This document shows positions 35,358 through 46,603 of a DNA stretch of 64,000 nucleotides, in pieces. The stretch's first letter is position 1. Each line of letters starts with the position of its first letter. The notes beneath the pieces were generated by a model that worked only from the letters and a program-made list of their open reading frames with translations, was not told the origin of the DNA and did no database searches. The position numbers were made by a program, and so were the translations under genes. Source of the DNA: Pilatotrama ljubarskyi (lineage: Eukaryota; Basidiomycota; Agaricomycetes; Polyporales; Polyporaceae); assembly GCA_022385805.1 (NCBI GenBank), contig MU277727.1:1-64000 (forward strand), written 5' to 3'.

Positions 35358-38042
35358 CTACACCAGGTACGCCAGAGCAATCCCGAAACCCGCAACCACC
35401 GTGAGGAAACCTCCCGCTGCGTTTCGGTATCCTCCGTTGGTCGCTGCGCGTTGCGTAGCCGTCGCTGTCGCGATGAAGCTGCTCCACGCCGCTTGCGTAG
35501 CCGCCGGGATAGTCGATGTGCCCTGCGTCGCGCCGGATCCGTAGAAGATCTCGTTCCCGCCTGGCAGGAAGTCGTTCGCCAGAGTGGAGTTCTCGCCGCC
35601 TACGACGATCGTGCCCGAGACCGTGCCCGTCAGGTTTGACCCTAAGACGAACTCGCGCAAGAAGACGAGGGCTTGCGCGGGCTTCCACTCGGGCACGAGG
35701 TGGCCCGCGCCGGCGACTAGCACATAGGTGAGGCCGCGCTCTTGGTGTACGATTCCCGCGAATTTGCCGTCATCGTCGAACCATGGAGTGGACGGCTTGC
35801 GCGAGAAGCCCTGCACGCCGCCAAAGGTCATGTTCTGGATGATCACCTCCGTCCCGTGGTGCTGCACGAGAGAATCGTCGTTTCCGGAGTAGAACACGGT
35901 CGAGACGTTCGCCGCCGACGCGTTCGCTGCCAAGTCGGAGAGGAACGCGATGGGTTCGACGCTCGGGTCGCCGTACTGGTTCCCCTTGGAGCGGTCGTGG
36001 ACGTTGCCGAAGGGGTAGTTGAAGTTCCGGATCCAGTCCTTTGACGTGGGCGCGTGGAGCGCGGCCCGCGTGCGGTTGTCGTTGAAGAACGTGGACGCGT
36101 TCAAGAATGGCTCGGGGTTGGTCGCGTCGGGGATGTCGTAGACGTCGAAGTCCCCATTCGCTGTACAGTAGGCGTAGAATCAGCATAACGCCGCGAGGGA
36201 AGGAATCCGAATGCCATGTCCGGAGTAGTAGAACTCACACCAGGGGAACGTAAAGTTGACAGCGTAGTCAATCAGCTCGTCCAGCAGGAAACACCCGTAG
36301 GACGGGTCGATCGTCCCGTTCGCGCGCCCACCCAGGTCGCGCTTCCACTCCCGCCGGCTCTCCTCCCTGCGTTCGAGAAACTTTTCCCGTCTGTGGAGCG
36401 GTTTCTCCCCATGCGCGGCCGCGAATCTCTCTGAAACGGTCTTTTGAAAGGACGCGCTCCTCGCGCGGGACTCGGTCGGCTGCAGGAGCGATTGGCTCAG
36501 GTCCGAGTTCTGGGTGGGCCGGACGAGGTTGAGCGTCGGGAAGTGACCGTTCTGTGGGTAGGTCAGGTTGAGGTCAAATCCGCACAGATGGGACCTGCCG
36601 GACCAGAGTTTCAGCAAAGCTCTAACCCTCTTCATCAATAGGCAAACTCACTGCTGCCGGAAGTAGTTGAAGACGTCCTGGTCGTATCCTATAATCGCCG
36701 GATATGTCTCGATCACGTTGACCTGCGAGTCATGACATCAGCACGTCGCTCTCAAATGTACCGTATCGCAAGCCCAAGACTGAAACGATATGCACTCACC
36801 ACTGGGACGTGTTCCACCGTGGCTTGCGATCCGAGCGACCCGTCACCAATCGCTATCTTGCGCAGCTTGACAGGTGAATTCTCAGTCTGGAATAGATGCT
36901 TCGTGATGTACGGCTGCAGTGCGAACCGCGTGTCAGCCCCGGAATGTATCCTCATCGACCGCGGCAGGATCGCGAAGTACTCACGATGTACGTTCCAGCG
37001 TAGCTCTCCCCTGTCAGGAACAGGGGCCGGGTGGCGAGGCTTGGGAAGACCTTGACCAGGTTGGACAGGAACCCGAGCTGCGATTTCGGCGGATCGTATA
37101 TAGTAGCTCCGGTCAGAACGTCGGCCTAGAGCAAGAGCATAGACAGCGCGTACGAAGTCTTCTCCCATTTGGTCTTCATCGGGGACTGGAAGGCGGGCAC
37201 ACGCGTGAGACGGGGTCAGGAACGAAAGGAGGGGAGGCGGACGCCGGACGTACTGTAGCCTGTCGAGTCTGCCGTCGAGAACCCGGTACCTGTTTGCGGG
37301 AAGCGTTAGAAGACGGCATATGGAGCGTTCGGTGCCTGCCGGGGCAGGTTCTGTTCATAGAGGAGGTAAGATGGCTCACCGACGGGTTGGTCGATCCAGA
37401 TCGTGTCCGCGAGGTGGTTCCAGCTGAAGTTGTTCAGCACCCAGGTGCCGTTGGCCAGGACATGAACGGGGCCGTTCTACAGCGACCAAAGGTGAGCAAA
37501 GCGCACATACACGCGTATTCACTCGCGTTACCTCGGTCGTAAGGGCGATCATCCCCGACGACCCTGGACTTTGATGAAGCACTATGAGCTGCCATGCTGC
37601 ACGTCAAGAAGTGGCAGAGCAGACGCTCACCCGCCCTGGAGCCAGATGATCCACGGGTCGGTGTTGTTCGCGTCGGCGGGCGCGGTCAGCGTCCCGTTCG
37701 CGCCCTGCTTCTCAAACGCCCAGAAGAAGAGCGTGTCGTTCGGGTGGTCTTGTCTGTTCACGGGGATGTTGCCTGCGAACATGCGAGGGAGGGGCCCGGG
37801 CAGGTCAGGCAGCTTCTCCGTCACCTCAAAGTCTTTGAAAGGTCGTGCGCGTGAGCTGAAGGAAGGGTTAGGCGAGAGGAGTGGGACGTACACTTCTGCC
37901 ATTCTGGACTGAAGGTTCCGTTGGGCTGGCCGGGCCACGCATGAGGGAACGTGTTAGGTATACTCGGGCCAGATGGGCTGCTTTGCGCGAGGACGAGGCT
38001 GGAGGATGCTAGAGCAAAGAGCGACAGTAAGAGAGAAATCAT
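35358..38042 (-). CDS. Serine carboxypeptidase, S10 family, GPI-type, copy B
   Basis: Paralogue of copy A, same strand. The start at 38042 gives a signal peptide (MISLLLSLFALASSSLVLAQ), then IPNTFPHAWPGQPNGTFSPE. The oxyanion loop GGPGSSGM, FLTGESYAGTYI (catalytic Ser), FYSGNDDSLVQ (Asp) and VAGAGHLVPEWKPAQA (His) are all intact. The C-terminal hydrophobic tail (GFLTVVAGFGIALAYLV) again suggests a GPI anchor. The last exon (about 35358-36170) aligns almost block for block with that of copy A, including TKDW/TSKDW and FGGVQGF. A CATATAAG about 95 bases upstream of the ATG is a TATA candidate. The substrate preference cannot be read from sequence. Confidence 0.9.
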
Positions 38043-38851
38043 CGTCGCGAACCGCGAGCCCGTCCGCGGCACAGTACTCGGTGCTTGCGCGGAGATACGG
38101 TAAGAATGGGCAACCCGACCACCATACTGGACGAGTCTTATATGCTCAGCGCGAGGGGGTGATGGCGCAACCCAAGAAGCATGATAGCATATTTGCAGCA
38201 CAAGACGTCAGAAGGAGACAGGGACCATCGTGACTCCTCCTGGTGGACCTGCTGGCCGTCGGAGGCAGAAAGGCGTGAACGGCGATGCCTGGAAGAAGCC
38301 CACCACCACAAGTGGCCGGACCGTCCATATGGACCGCGAAAGCGCGTACGGCAGAGCAGGTACAGCTCGGCAGGGATGCGGAGGCGGACGGATGGCCGGG
38401 GAGTGGGTACCGGCAGATGCTGTTGATGATGTGCTATGTTCTGTATCTGATGGAGGCTCGGGGTCAATAGCATGGGAGTTTGAACGCGAGAGCACTTACT
38501 AAATCTGGGACCAGATTGTGGACGCGACCGACCTTGCTGGATACGACGAGCACACAAAGCGGGCCGTGAGTGCCAGACTGACAGAGAATGAGAATGAGAG
38601 CAGTGCGAAACCATATGCATATCCATATTGAGTTCCAACGTGCGAGATGAGATCCGATGGTGAATTAGAAACCGCGAAGATAGCTATACACTAACAGAAG
38701 GCAAGAGCGTCCGATATATGCAAAACGAACGTAGAAGTGACCATATGCACAAGAAAGCCGTACAAAGTAGATTCAGCAAGCAAGCCGGCCTAGGCGAGCA
38801 TGAGAAAATGCAGAGCGAACGAAGTAGGCAATGCCAGGCTTGAAACACACG
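38043..38851. other. Intergenic
   Basis: Upstream region of carboxypeptidase B and 3' region of the coiled-coil protein gene, both minus strand. ORFs near 38138-38638 have chance-like compositions and no domain. Confidence 0.45.
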
Positions 38852-40671
38852 CTACCTAGCGTCCCTCAGCGATAGCGAGGAGAGCCGTCTCCTCAACCGA
38901 GTGAAGACGCCCCCACGCGTGCTACCCTCGCGCTCCAACCTTCTGAACGAAACCACCGAGAAGCGTCGATGGTCGGGGTCCTGCCCTTGCTGGTGTTCCT
39001 CGTCCCAACGTTCATTTATCGCCGATGAAGAATCGAGGGGGTAGCGTCCGCTCATGGACGAGTGTGGCCGACTCCGCTGGCCAGCCTCCATCGTCTCGGG
39101 GACAGGCAAGAGGGATGGCGAGGATAGCCGAACGGAGGAAAACTTAGGTACGTGCAGGCTCTGGCGGAAGGGCGATTTCGAAGGAATGAGTGAGCGCCGG
39201 TGGACACTCGTGTTCAGAGATATGGAACGTGAAGGTGGGATGTCAGATTGACTCCGTACTCGCCCTCCAGTGCGAAGGCCCTTCGCAGAGTCGGCATCGA
39301 TTCCTTCTTCTGGGGCGATGACTGGAAAAAACGGGGCCTGTAGTACAGGGGCGCTCTCGGCCACAGCGATATCTTGCAGCGACACATCAAGGGAAGATGC
39401 GACGAGGTCTTCGAGAAGGTCGATAGCGTAGTCCGGTAGGGTGACGTCTCCGACTTCGGCCAGGAGTTCGTCGCGGGAGCGCAACCGTGCCAGCTTCTCT
39501 ATGCTGATGCTGCCCTCTCCGTCGTTCGGGAACGGCGGGGGTGATAGGGATAACGACAGTTTCCGGGGCAAGCTAGACGTCGGCGCGACAGCAGTTCGCC
39601 CGCTGGAATCCTGAGATACGAACGTGGCGTCTGTAGAGTCCGAGTTCCTCCGCGAATGACCGCCGTCGAGCGATCTTGATCGGCTATGTAGCCGCAAGGG
39701 AGACCGTACGGCGAGCTCCATAGCAGACGGCCGCAAACGCATTGGTCGCAGGTTGCAGATCGTCTTCCGTCGGTATATGGTGGGCGGAAGCGGAGAGATA
39801 CGTGCATGCGGAATATCTATGCGGGTAGGGGAGTACTGCAGGAACCTGGTGAGGTTGGCCTCTTGTCGAGTCATTGGTGAGGGAGACTTAAACAGTGAGC
39901 CTTCCTCTTGCACGGGGCTCGAGAGCTTCGTCATCAGTACTCGCGTCCGGAAGGACTGTTCTTGCCTTGAGATGCTCCTATGTTCCTCTAACCAGCGCTG
40001 CCGCTTCAAGGACCTGACTTCTTCCATAGACAGCTCCTTGTCAGCGAGGTATGCGCGGAGCCTTTCCGCACAAGCCTGTGCGTCGCGGGCCTGTTCGCTA
40101 AGAATAGCCGTCGCCTCCTCGAGAGCTCGGATCTGCAGCTCTTGCGGAGAGATCTCGACGGAGGACGCCTCGACAGCGGATTGGAGTGCGCTCTCCGCCC
40201 GGGAATATCGAGACAGGCGCCGTGCGGTGAGAAGCTCCGTGGATGCAGAGGACGGGCTGGAGACGGGTGTGTGTGAGATTAAGCGCTCCGGTGATAGCAT
40301 GCTAGGGTTGGGAAAGCCAAAGGTATGGCTCGTATCCGGCGTCCTAACCAGCAAAGAAGGCTTCAGCACTCTTGCTCCGGAAGACGACGCTTTGAAGATG
40401 TACCTAACCGCCAGATAGGACTGACGATACCGCCGAGGTAAGGTATTCAGGTGGTCCTGAGAGCGCTGTTGATAATTAGTTGGGTATAGGCTGAATAGTC
40501 CGCGCTCACCTGCGACGCGTCAGGTGACGAACTCTCGCTCTCGGTGACGATGCGTAGACCAGCAGACTTGATGCGCCGTATGGTAAGGCCGGTGTACGGT
40601 TCCGGCCGCAGGAGAGAAGAGTTATCGTCTTCCAAGTCCGAATAGGACTCAATGATTCTTTGGCCCAGCAT
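38852..40671 (-). CDS. Disordered coiled-coil hypothetical protein
   Basis: I do not recognise a family. Two exons: 40510-40671 starts MLGQRIIESYSDLEDDNSSL; after a short 44 nt intron the second, 38852-40465, starts RSQDHLNTLPRRYRQSYLAV. Total 591 residues. Residues about 145-205 form a likely coiled coil (LQIRALEEATAILSEQARDA, then CAERLRAYLADKELSMEEVR). The rest is Ser/Arg-rich and disordered, with a conserved-looking acidic patch (SRDELLAEVGDVTLPDYAID) and a basic end (FTRLRRRLSSLSLRDAR). There is no membrane segment. A cytoskeletal or scaffold role would be a guess. Confidence 0.7.
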
Positions 40672-41979
40672 GCTAAGTGAGAGTGAACCTCTACGCAGGC
40701 GCAGTTGAGAAGCACCATTCGAGAAGCCACAGCCAGAGCTTCACTCACTTGCAACCGACAAGGTTCGTTAGACTAGATAATCGTAGGATTGAAGAGGAGG
40801 ATGTCGTCAGGTCGGTCGAGCCCTACGGTCGCGTGCGCAGGGTCATGGTAGCGGACAGGATGCATGCTGTCCCGACGAGGTCGATGCCACGAGTCCGACT
40901 CGGAAGCGGGAGAGTTGCCAGGGCAGACCGTCGGCAGCCATTCGCTTGCACGCTCAATCACGTTTCGACCGCCGCGTTTCTGGGGTCTCGGCCTCGTGAG
41001 CCTTCTTGGGCCATGCGGTGTCAGAGGTCTAGACGCTCAGTAGCATCGTGGCGCGCCTTCGCAACCTCTCCCGTCCCCTCCGCCTGAAGCTTCCTCATAC
41101 ATGGGTCAGGGCGTTCGACTGTACTTACTTGCTCCTCGAGCGCCCCACCGACGTCTGCTGCTTGAAGTGTCGTGAACATTGGTTGAGGATCTCCAAAGCG
41201 GTGATCATCCTGCTCGGAACAGTGATTGTGCTGCCATTGGCTGTGCACGAAGGTGTACCTCACTGAGCGGTCAAGTCGACATTCCTGCCTTATTGCTCGC
41301 TTCAGCACGCGCGCCCATGATGTGTCAAAGACGTCTTACCCACCGTTGACACATTGGCGTTATGTTCGACTAACAATTTTCGAATCAGTCAGAGCTGTAA
41401 GTTAGCCATACGGCATGAGTGCGCTTCCTCCCGCGCGACTTACCTGGTGTGCAAGTATTATCGCTAGACGATCGCACGGTGACGTTATGCAAACACATGG
41501 ATGGTCCATCTGCCCATTCTGTTTTGTTCCTGACGCTCGAACCAGGCATTCGAACGCACTCACGATGCGGAGGAACTCCTTGGGAGTGCAAATAGGTGGG
41601 TGCCATGTTTCAGGCACGGGTGTTTCTGAACGACTGCCATACCGTTTCGTCGTCGTAACTCGGCATCTCGAATACTGGTAGTGATACATGATAGTCGCAA
41701 GGAAATAAGTTAAGGTAAAGAACGTCTAGTCGAACTCAAGCAGGCAACACCGGCTTCGTAACCGCGACTGTTCATCGGTGCGGCCGCCTCCAACCAGTGT
41801 CCACGCCGAGATGCGTCTCAACGAGAACAAGATAGGCCACGGTGGCCGTATGTCATTCCTCGTCCAAGGCGCAGCGCTCAGAGTTGCTCGTCGGGCTGCC
41901 AAGGCCCTGAGCGGCGCGCCCTCAAAAGACGGTTTTTGATGTCAGCCGCGCTGGATGACACGCAGGCCAGCATCAGGGC
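40672..41979. other. Gene-poor stretch left of the hAT-like element
   Basis: Minus-strand ORFs at 41021-41308 and 41402-41689 end near GTAAGT-like donors and include LVEHNANVST-like wording reminiscent of an ankyrin repeat. The pieces do not assemble into a gene. I treat them as unproven. Confidence 0.4.
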
Positions 41980-41987
41980 TCCAGGAT
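41980..41987. repeat. Target-site duplication, left copy
   Basis: TCCAGGAT, identical to the eight bases at 43015-43022 on the other side of the element. Confidence 0.9.
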
Positions 41988-43014
41988 TAGGGCTCCGCAT
42001 CGTACGGATACGCTGACGGCGTAATTCGCACGGTACGATACGCCCCGGACGGCTCAGAGGCCGGGCGGATGGGCGTCAAATTGTACGCCGCACCGCCGTA
42101 GTCGTATTACGGCCGTAAATTACGCGTACGGGCGTCGTATCCGGGACTGGGGCAGACGCCAATGGAGAACCAGCAGTAGACCGCTGTAGTAGAGACTTAC
42201 AGGTCATCCCGGCCTTGAGCAATCGTAACTCATGCAGAATAGTAATATAGTCGACCTTGTAGTCAGTCCTGTATTTGCAACGCGGTTTACACCGTTAGGC
42301 GCTTAACCAGTTGGAGCGGATGCGCCGGGTGTAGCGCCGAAATTCGCGCAAGTTGGAAGTGTACAAGCCAGGAGTGTATAACTCGTGTGGGGCGGTTTAA
42401 ACGGCTTGCAAATACACTCTAATGTCAGAATCAACTGAACCCAGTAGCCCGCCAGGGGTCACATCCCATTTCACTTGAGTAGGGACCGTCAGCAACTAGC
42501 CGTGCGGCCCGTGCCGATGTGTAATATTGTAGCACACAAACCACCCAAAAAGTCAGGACAATACATGCATCATGGAACTTATAGCAACAATCCTTGCAGA
42601 TTGGAGCCGAAGTACAGAGTATTGAATTTGATACAGACCTTCAGTTTCCGTCACGGTGGAAGTACTAGGGGGCTTCAAGCTCCAGAGTTAGGCGCCCGCA
42701 GCGCGCCCATCGGGCAGCAGCTTCAACGGCTCGCAAACAGTTCGTGAGTGCCCAATCATGTCATGGAATATCATTCAATGATCATCCCAATCCGTTGAAT
42801 CGAAAAAAGTGCATTCATTACAGACTGGATTTGGTGAAGATGGGTACACGGAACCGGCGTACGTGCGGCTATACGGCGTATAGATACGGTTACGCTCACG
42901 GCCTGGCCGGAGGGATCCGAGACTTCGCGGGGGCGTGGGAACCGTAAATACGGAGCCGCCGTAACCCAATACGTCCGCGTTACGCCGTAAATTCCGCTAC
43001 GATGCGGAGCCCTA
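41988..43014. mobile_element. Non-autonomous hAT-like DNA transposon, 1,027 bp
   Basis: The left end reads TAGGGCTCCGCATCGTA and the right end is its exact reverse complement for 17 bases, after which the two ends stay loosely similar. A perfect 8 bp direct repeat, TCCAGGAT, flanks the element. Eight-base duplications and TAGGG/CAGGG-type ends are typical of the hAT superfamily. The two subterminal regions (about 42016-42150 and 42860-42995) are crowded with variants of TACGGCGTAA on both strands, as expected for transposase-binding repeats. The interior has no ORF resembling a transposase, so movement would need a transposase supplied elsewhere. It lies in the 3' flank of AA14 copy 3; its right duplication ends 22 bases short of that stop codon. 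Confidence 0.88.
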
Positions 43015-43022
43015 TCCAGGAT
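43015..43022. repeat. Target-site duplication, right copy
   Basis: TCCAGGAT, the partner of 41980-41987. Confidence 0.9.
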
Positions 43023-43044
43023 AGTCACCAGCTCAGGAGAGTCC

Positions 43045-44295
43045 TCACCTCAACTTCCTCGACTGGGCGAAAGGCTTCTTCGGTACTCCAACGCGACTCC
43101 CTGTCGAACGGCGGAAGCCACGCGCGGAGGGGCGTGGGCCGCTTGCAGAGCTCGTAGATGCAGCAGACGAGGACGCCGAGGAGTGAGCCGAGGTCGCGGT
43201 GGGGCCGGCCACGTTCGCGGGAGTAGGGATGACCGTCTGCGAGGGGCTAGGATCTGGGATGCCGTCCGGATACGAGTCCTCGAAGATGTCGTCCTGCGCG
43301 CCGTCGTAGAAGTTATACAAGTCGTTGTAGAACGGCGGGGCATAGTAGTCCTCAAATTCCTACAAACGGAACGTGAATCGGCTGTGCACAGCGAGGGACG
43401 GCTAGAGGAATACGTACGTTGTTGCCCTCCTTCTGGAGCCAGTAGAGTGGTTGCTTGGCGCCATAGGTACAGTTGCCCGGGACTGGGTCGGGCTTGCCGT
43501 GCTCTGGATCGGCGCCGCACCGACGAGCGACTTTGGGTTTGGCAAGGGGAACGTTGGAGGTTGCACCCGTGACGTCGCATTTGAAGCCGTTCATGTAGAT
43601 CTGCTCACTGCCGCTGTCGGGCTGCAGAGTAGCCATGAGCACTCATCCGCATCCGGAGAACTCTTACACAGGAAACGTACCGAGTGGATCCAGAACCACG
43701 CGCAGTGGCATCCGCCCTCGGGGCCTGCGGGCATGCGCGCCGGGACGTGGAAGTCCGTGAAGCGGTTCCAGACGCACGTCTGGTTCACGCTGAACACGAC
43801 GAAGTCCTCCGGCTTTATCTTGCGCACGTCCGGCTCGTACGCGATCGCGAGCGCGCAGCCCTTAACGTCGTCGAGCCCGGTCGTGTGGTACTCCGCCGGG
43901 GGGCTGCCAGGGCACGGGTCATTGCCGTTGCGGATGTCGCCGCCCTCGGACGAGGCGAAATAAGACGTCGCGCCCTTGTTGCAGGCGAGCTCCGCCGTCG
44001 CGGGCTTCCCCGCCGGCAGCTCGAAGACGTCGCCCGGGTTGGGAGGGTAGTCGAGGTGGTTGTGAAACCACCACTCTTGGAAGGTCATGTCTTGCAGGGG
44101 CACGACGGGGCGGTTGTCGTAAGGGAACGTCTGCTCCGTGACGTTGAAGCCGTACATGCTCGGGTGCCATATCGCTATGATGAGTGAGAGGGCGTCAGCG
44201 TATCCGGCTGAGGCTTCCGTGGGTGTATGCGTACCGATGTGAGCGGACGTTAGAGGTAAGGAGGCTGCGATGGCAGCCAATAGGATAGGGATCAT
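43045..44295 (-). CDS. AA14-type lytic polysaccharide monooxygenase, copy 3
   Basis: Third AA14 LPMO, secreted. Exons on the minus strand: 44235-44295, 43681-44174, 43418-43621 and 43045-43359, giving 357 residues. The signal peptide [18 protein letters not shown] leaves His1 in [15 protein letters not shown]. His99 is in [11 protein letters not shown] and Tyr176 in [12 protein letters not shown]. The 204 nt exon equals the 22 nt and 182 nt exons of the other two copies joined, so one intron differs. The end of the catalytic domain is [20 protein letters not shown], then a short Ser/Ala linker and a basic tail ([20 protein letters not shown]). There is no separate last exon as in copies 1 and 2. 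TATAAG at about 44450 on this strand is a TATA candidate. A hAT-like element sits just past the stop. Confidence 0.88.
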
Positions 44296-45575
44296 AATGA
44301 GTGTGTGGGGTGATTAAAGAGGATGACGCGCAAAAGAGAAGAGATAGGGCTGCAGTAGGGTACGACAAGCAAGATGGTGGAACTGCGCTGGCGCAGGGGA
44401 CGAGAACATGCAGATGGTAAGAAGTCCCCTACATGCCGCGGTGGCTCTTATACTCGCCCGCGGGAGCAAGGCATGAAGACCGCGCCAGAACGAGAACGGA
44501 AGTCCGTCATCGCGAACTTCACCGCTTGCACAGCGGCTCCGATGCGAGCAAAATCTGTATGCGCGCCATCCAAGAGCGCATGTTCTGACCAGCCGACACC
44601 CGCAAGAGAGCTTTGCCGTGATTCGCCGGGCGGCGCGATACCAGGAGTAGGCCATTCAGTGCGCTACGCGGTGTGCGAAGTGGCCAGGTAGTCAGGGATC
44701 GACGACTGCATCCGCGCTGACCTCAGACGTGCCCAGCGATCACAAGCCCGACCCTGGAGCTGATGGGGCCGTGGACCTACAGTGCAGCGGATATTGTGAA
44801 CAAAGGCAAAGAATGGAATGAAACGACGTACCATCCCGTAGCGTTCCTCAACCAATTAGTGCCTCGCCAATGGCCCTCCGATGTACATTACTGGGTGGGG
44901 TAGCCCGCTCTTCCATGCAGCCCGCCCTCCACTGTGCAATGGGCGGATGATGTTTGAGGCTTTGAAGCGGGTGCGCTGCGGTACGTACATCATTGCGCCC
45001 TGTGAGGTTGCGCATAGCCTGACTGCGCCAAAGCCTCGTCGCCTAATCATTCCAAGTGTGGGTCCCTGATTTTGTCTGGAGTCACCGGGCGCATGGGCAG
45101 TGCCGTCCCGCAAGACCAGCGCTGCTGTTGGGGAACTGCACTTCAAGCGCACATCAATCAGGATGGATTCTACTGCAACCTCAGCCCGAACCGCCCTGTG
45201 TCTCAGATGGTCAGTCTTTCGTGACGACGTTGCCAGCCTTGCTCTGCGCAGGTCCTGGGGACAGCCTGTCGGAAGCGACCCAACTGTGAGTTGGTCTGAG
45301 GTACCTAGCCAAGTTAACTGAGCAGCGAGCTTGAACTCGGAGCCGAGGACTCTCGAGCTCATGGCCATTGGCATCAGCGGTGGCATTGAGCAGGGTGACG
45401 TCAAGCCACGTGATATGTAAGGGACCGCGAACTCCTGAGTCGCGAGGATACAGCTGCAGGACTCAAGGAAAGCGAAACGCTAATGCGGCATCCTGATAGA
45501 GGAAGGATGACTGCCTGGAGTTATTAGAGCTAGGAGTAGGTTAGGAACATAATACTGCTTCCGGCCATGATAAGG
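44296..45575. other. Intergenic
   Basis: Promoter of AA14 copy 3 and 3' region of CIA30. The 182-codon minus ORF at 44856-45404 has no domain and chance-like composition. A GC-rich CCGCGG pair brackets the TATAAG near 44450. Confidence 0.45.
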
Positions 45576-46603
45576 CTACAACACTGGTGGTCTTTGCCAC
45601 TGGGTACCCTCAGTAGGCACCTTCTCTGTTGCAGACGTCAACAAGGGCTTCATCGAATGCGACAGCTTACAGGAACTCACCCAAAGAAGATGCATCAGTT
45701 ACATCCTCAGCATTGACCGCGCTTATGGCGTCGATGCCCAATTCGTACGGACCCTCGACTCCACTATTTCCGCCGAGCAGAGAAATGCCGATCGTCCGGA
45801 TACGCTCGCGATACATCTGCACCTGGTGCGGCACTAATTCACCGGCATTTGTCAAAACGAAGTCCTTGAAGGGTATCTAGGAGATGGTGAGCCGTGCAAT
45901 CGGAGAGCTGGCGCGGGTGACGCACGAAGACATCCTCCCAGCCTCCGTCATCCCTTCGGAAGAACAGACGATGTTGCCATAGGTCAGTGGTAATAGGCCC
46001 ATCCGTTTGCAGGTTCACGAAATAGGAGTTTCGCGTGCGAGGATGCCCTCGCGCTCGCACTCGCAGGGCCAGGTACTCGTGATTTGACACATCCTCCGTT
46101 AGCTCACCGAAGAGCGTTGGACGAGGCTTAGGTTCCGAATGAACTCGCGAATGGTAGGAGTTTGGCAATACCTCGCACCTTGCTCCGAAAGCCTGCATAT
46201 CCGCCTCTGATCTGTCCCTCAAGGCCTTGTCTGACGGCTAGTCTCATCTCTCCCCAGAATTTGCCGGTGGGTCTGTTGACGATGATATCATGCCGTGAGG
46301 AAGCTGACCGCTCTTCGCCGGTAGGCTTTGCGGTGGATTCGTCTAGCTCGAAGTGTACTGTCGATGTTCCTCCAACGTCGGCATCACAGCCCACAGCGAA
46401 TTGGTCGATGTCTTCTCGGCTGTTGAACGTGAAGAGCAGCTTGGGGGCACGCGAGGGCTCGTCCGCACCCTCCATCCGCAAAACTGCGGCAAGACCGTAC
46501 CTTAGCAGTGTGTCCAGAACATGGGAGACGTCTGCGTACTGCGAGAGGCATTATCGCGAAGGAGTCTGCTCGTTCTGTTCAAATATCCGGAGAGCCGCGA
46601 CAT
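45576..46603 (-). CDS. CIA30: Complex I intermediate-associated protein 30 (NDUFAF1)
   Basis: Mitochondrial assembly factor for NADH:ubiquinone oxidoreductase. Exons are 46540-46603, 46179-46483, 45926-46126, 45681-45876 and 45576-45625, giving 271 residues. It starts MSRLSGYLNRTSRLLRDNAS, basic and without acidic residues until Asp17, then ILRMEGADEPSRAPKLLFTF. The CIA30 domain shows FAVGCDADVGGTSTVHFELD, GGYAGFRSKPRPTLFGELTE, YLALRVRARGHPRTRNSYFV, DLWQHRLFFRRDDGGWEDVF, IPFKDFVLTNAGELVPHQVQ and IGISLLGGNSGVEGPYELGI. The last 55 nt intron (45626-45680) is optional: without it the protein would end SSLGEFL at 45667; with it the end is EKVPTEGTQWQRPPVL, which I prefer. It shares a divergent promoter with the membrane protein at 47067. 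Confidence 0.92.

Noticed and set aside
41021..41689. Ankyrin-like wording (LVEHNANVST) and donor-like sites on the minus strand
   Set aside because: Only about ten residues resemble an ankyrin repeat, the frames do not join and no second repeat is present.
44856..45404. 182-codon minus-strand ORF downstream of CIA30
   Set aside because: No recognisable motif or start context; probably a chance frame in GC-rich DNA.
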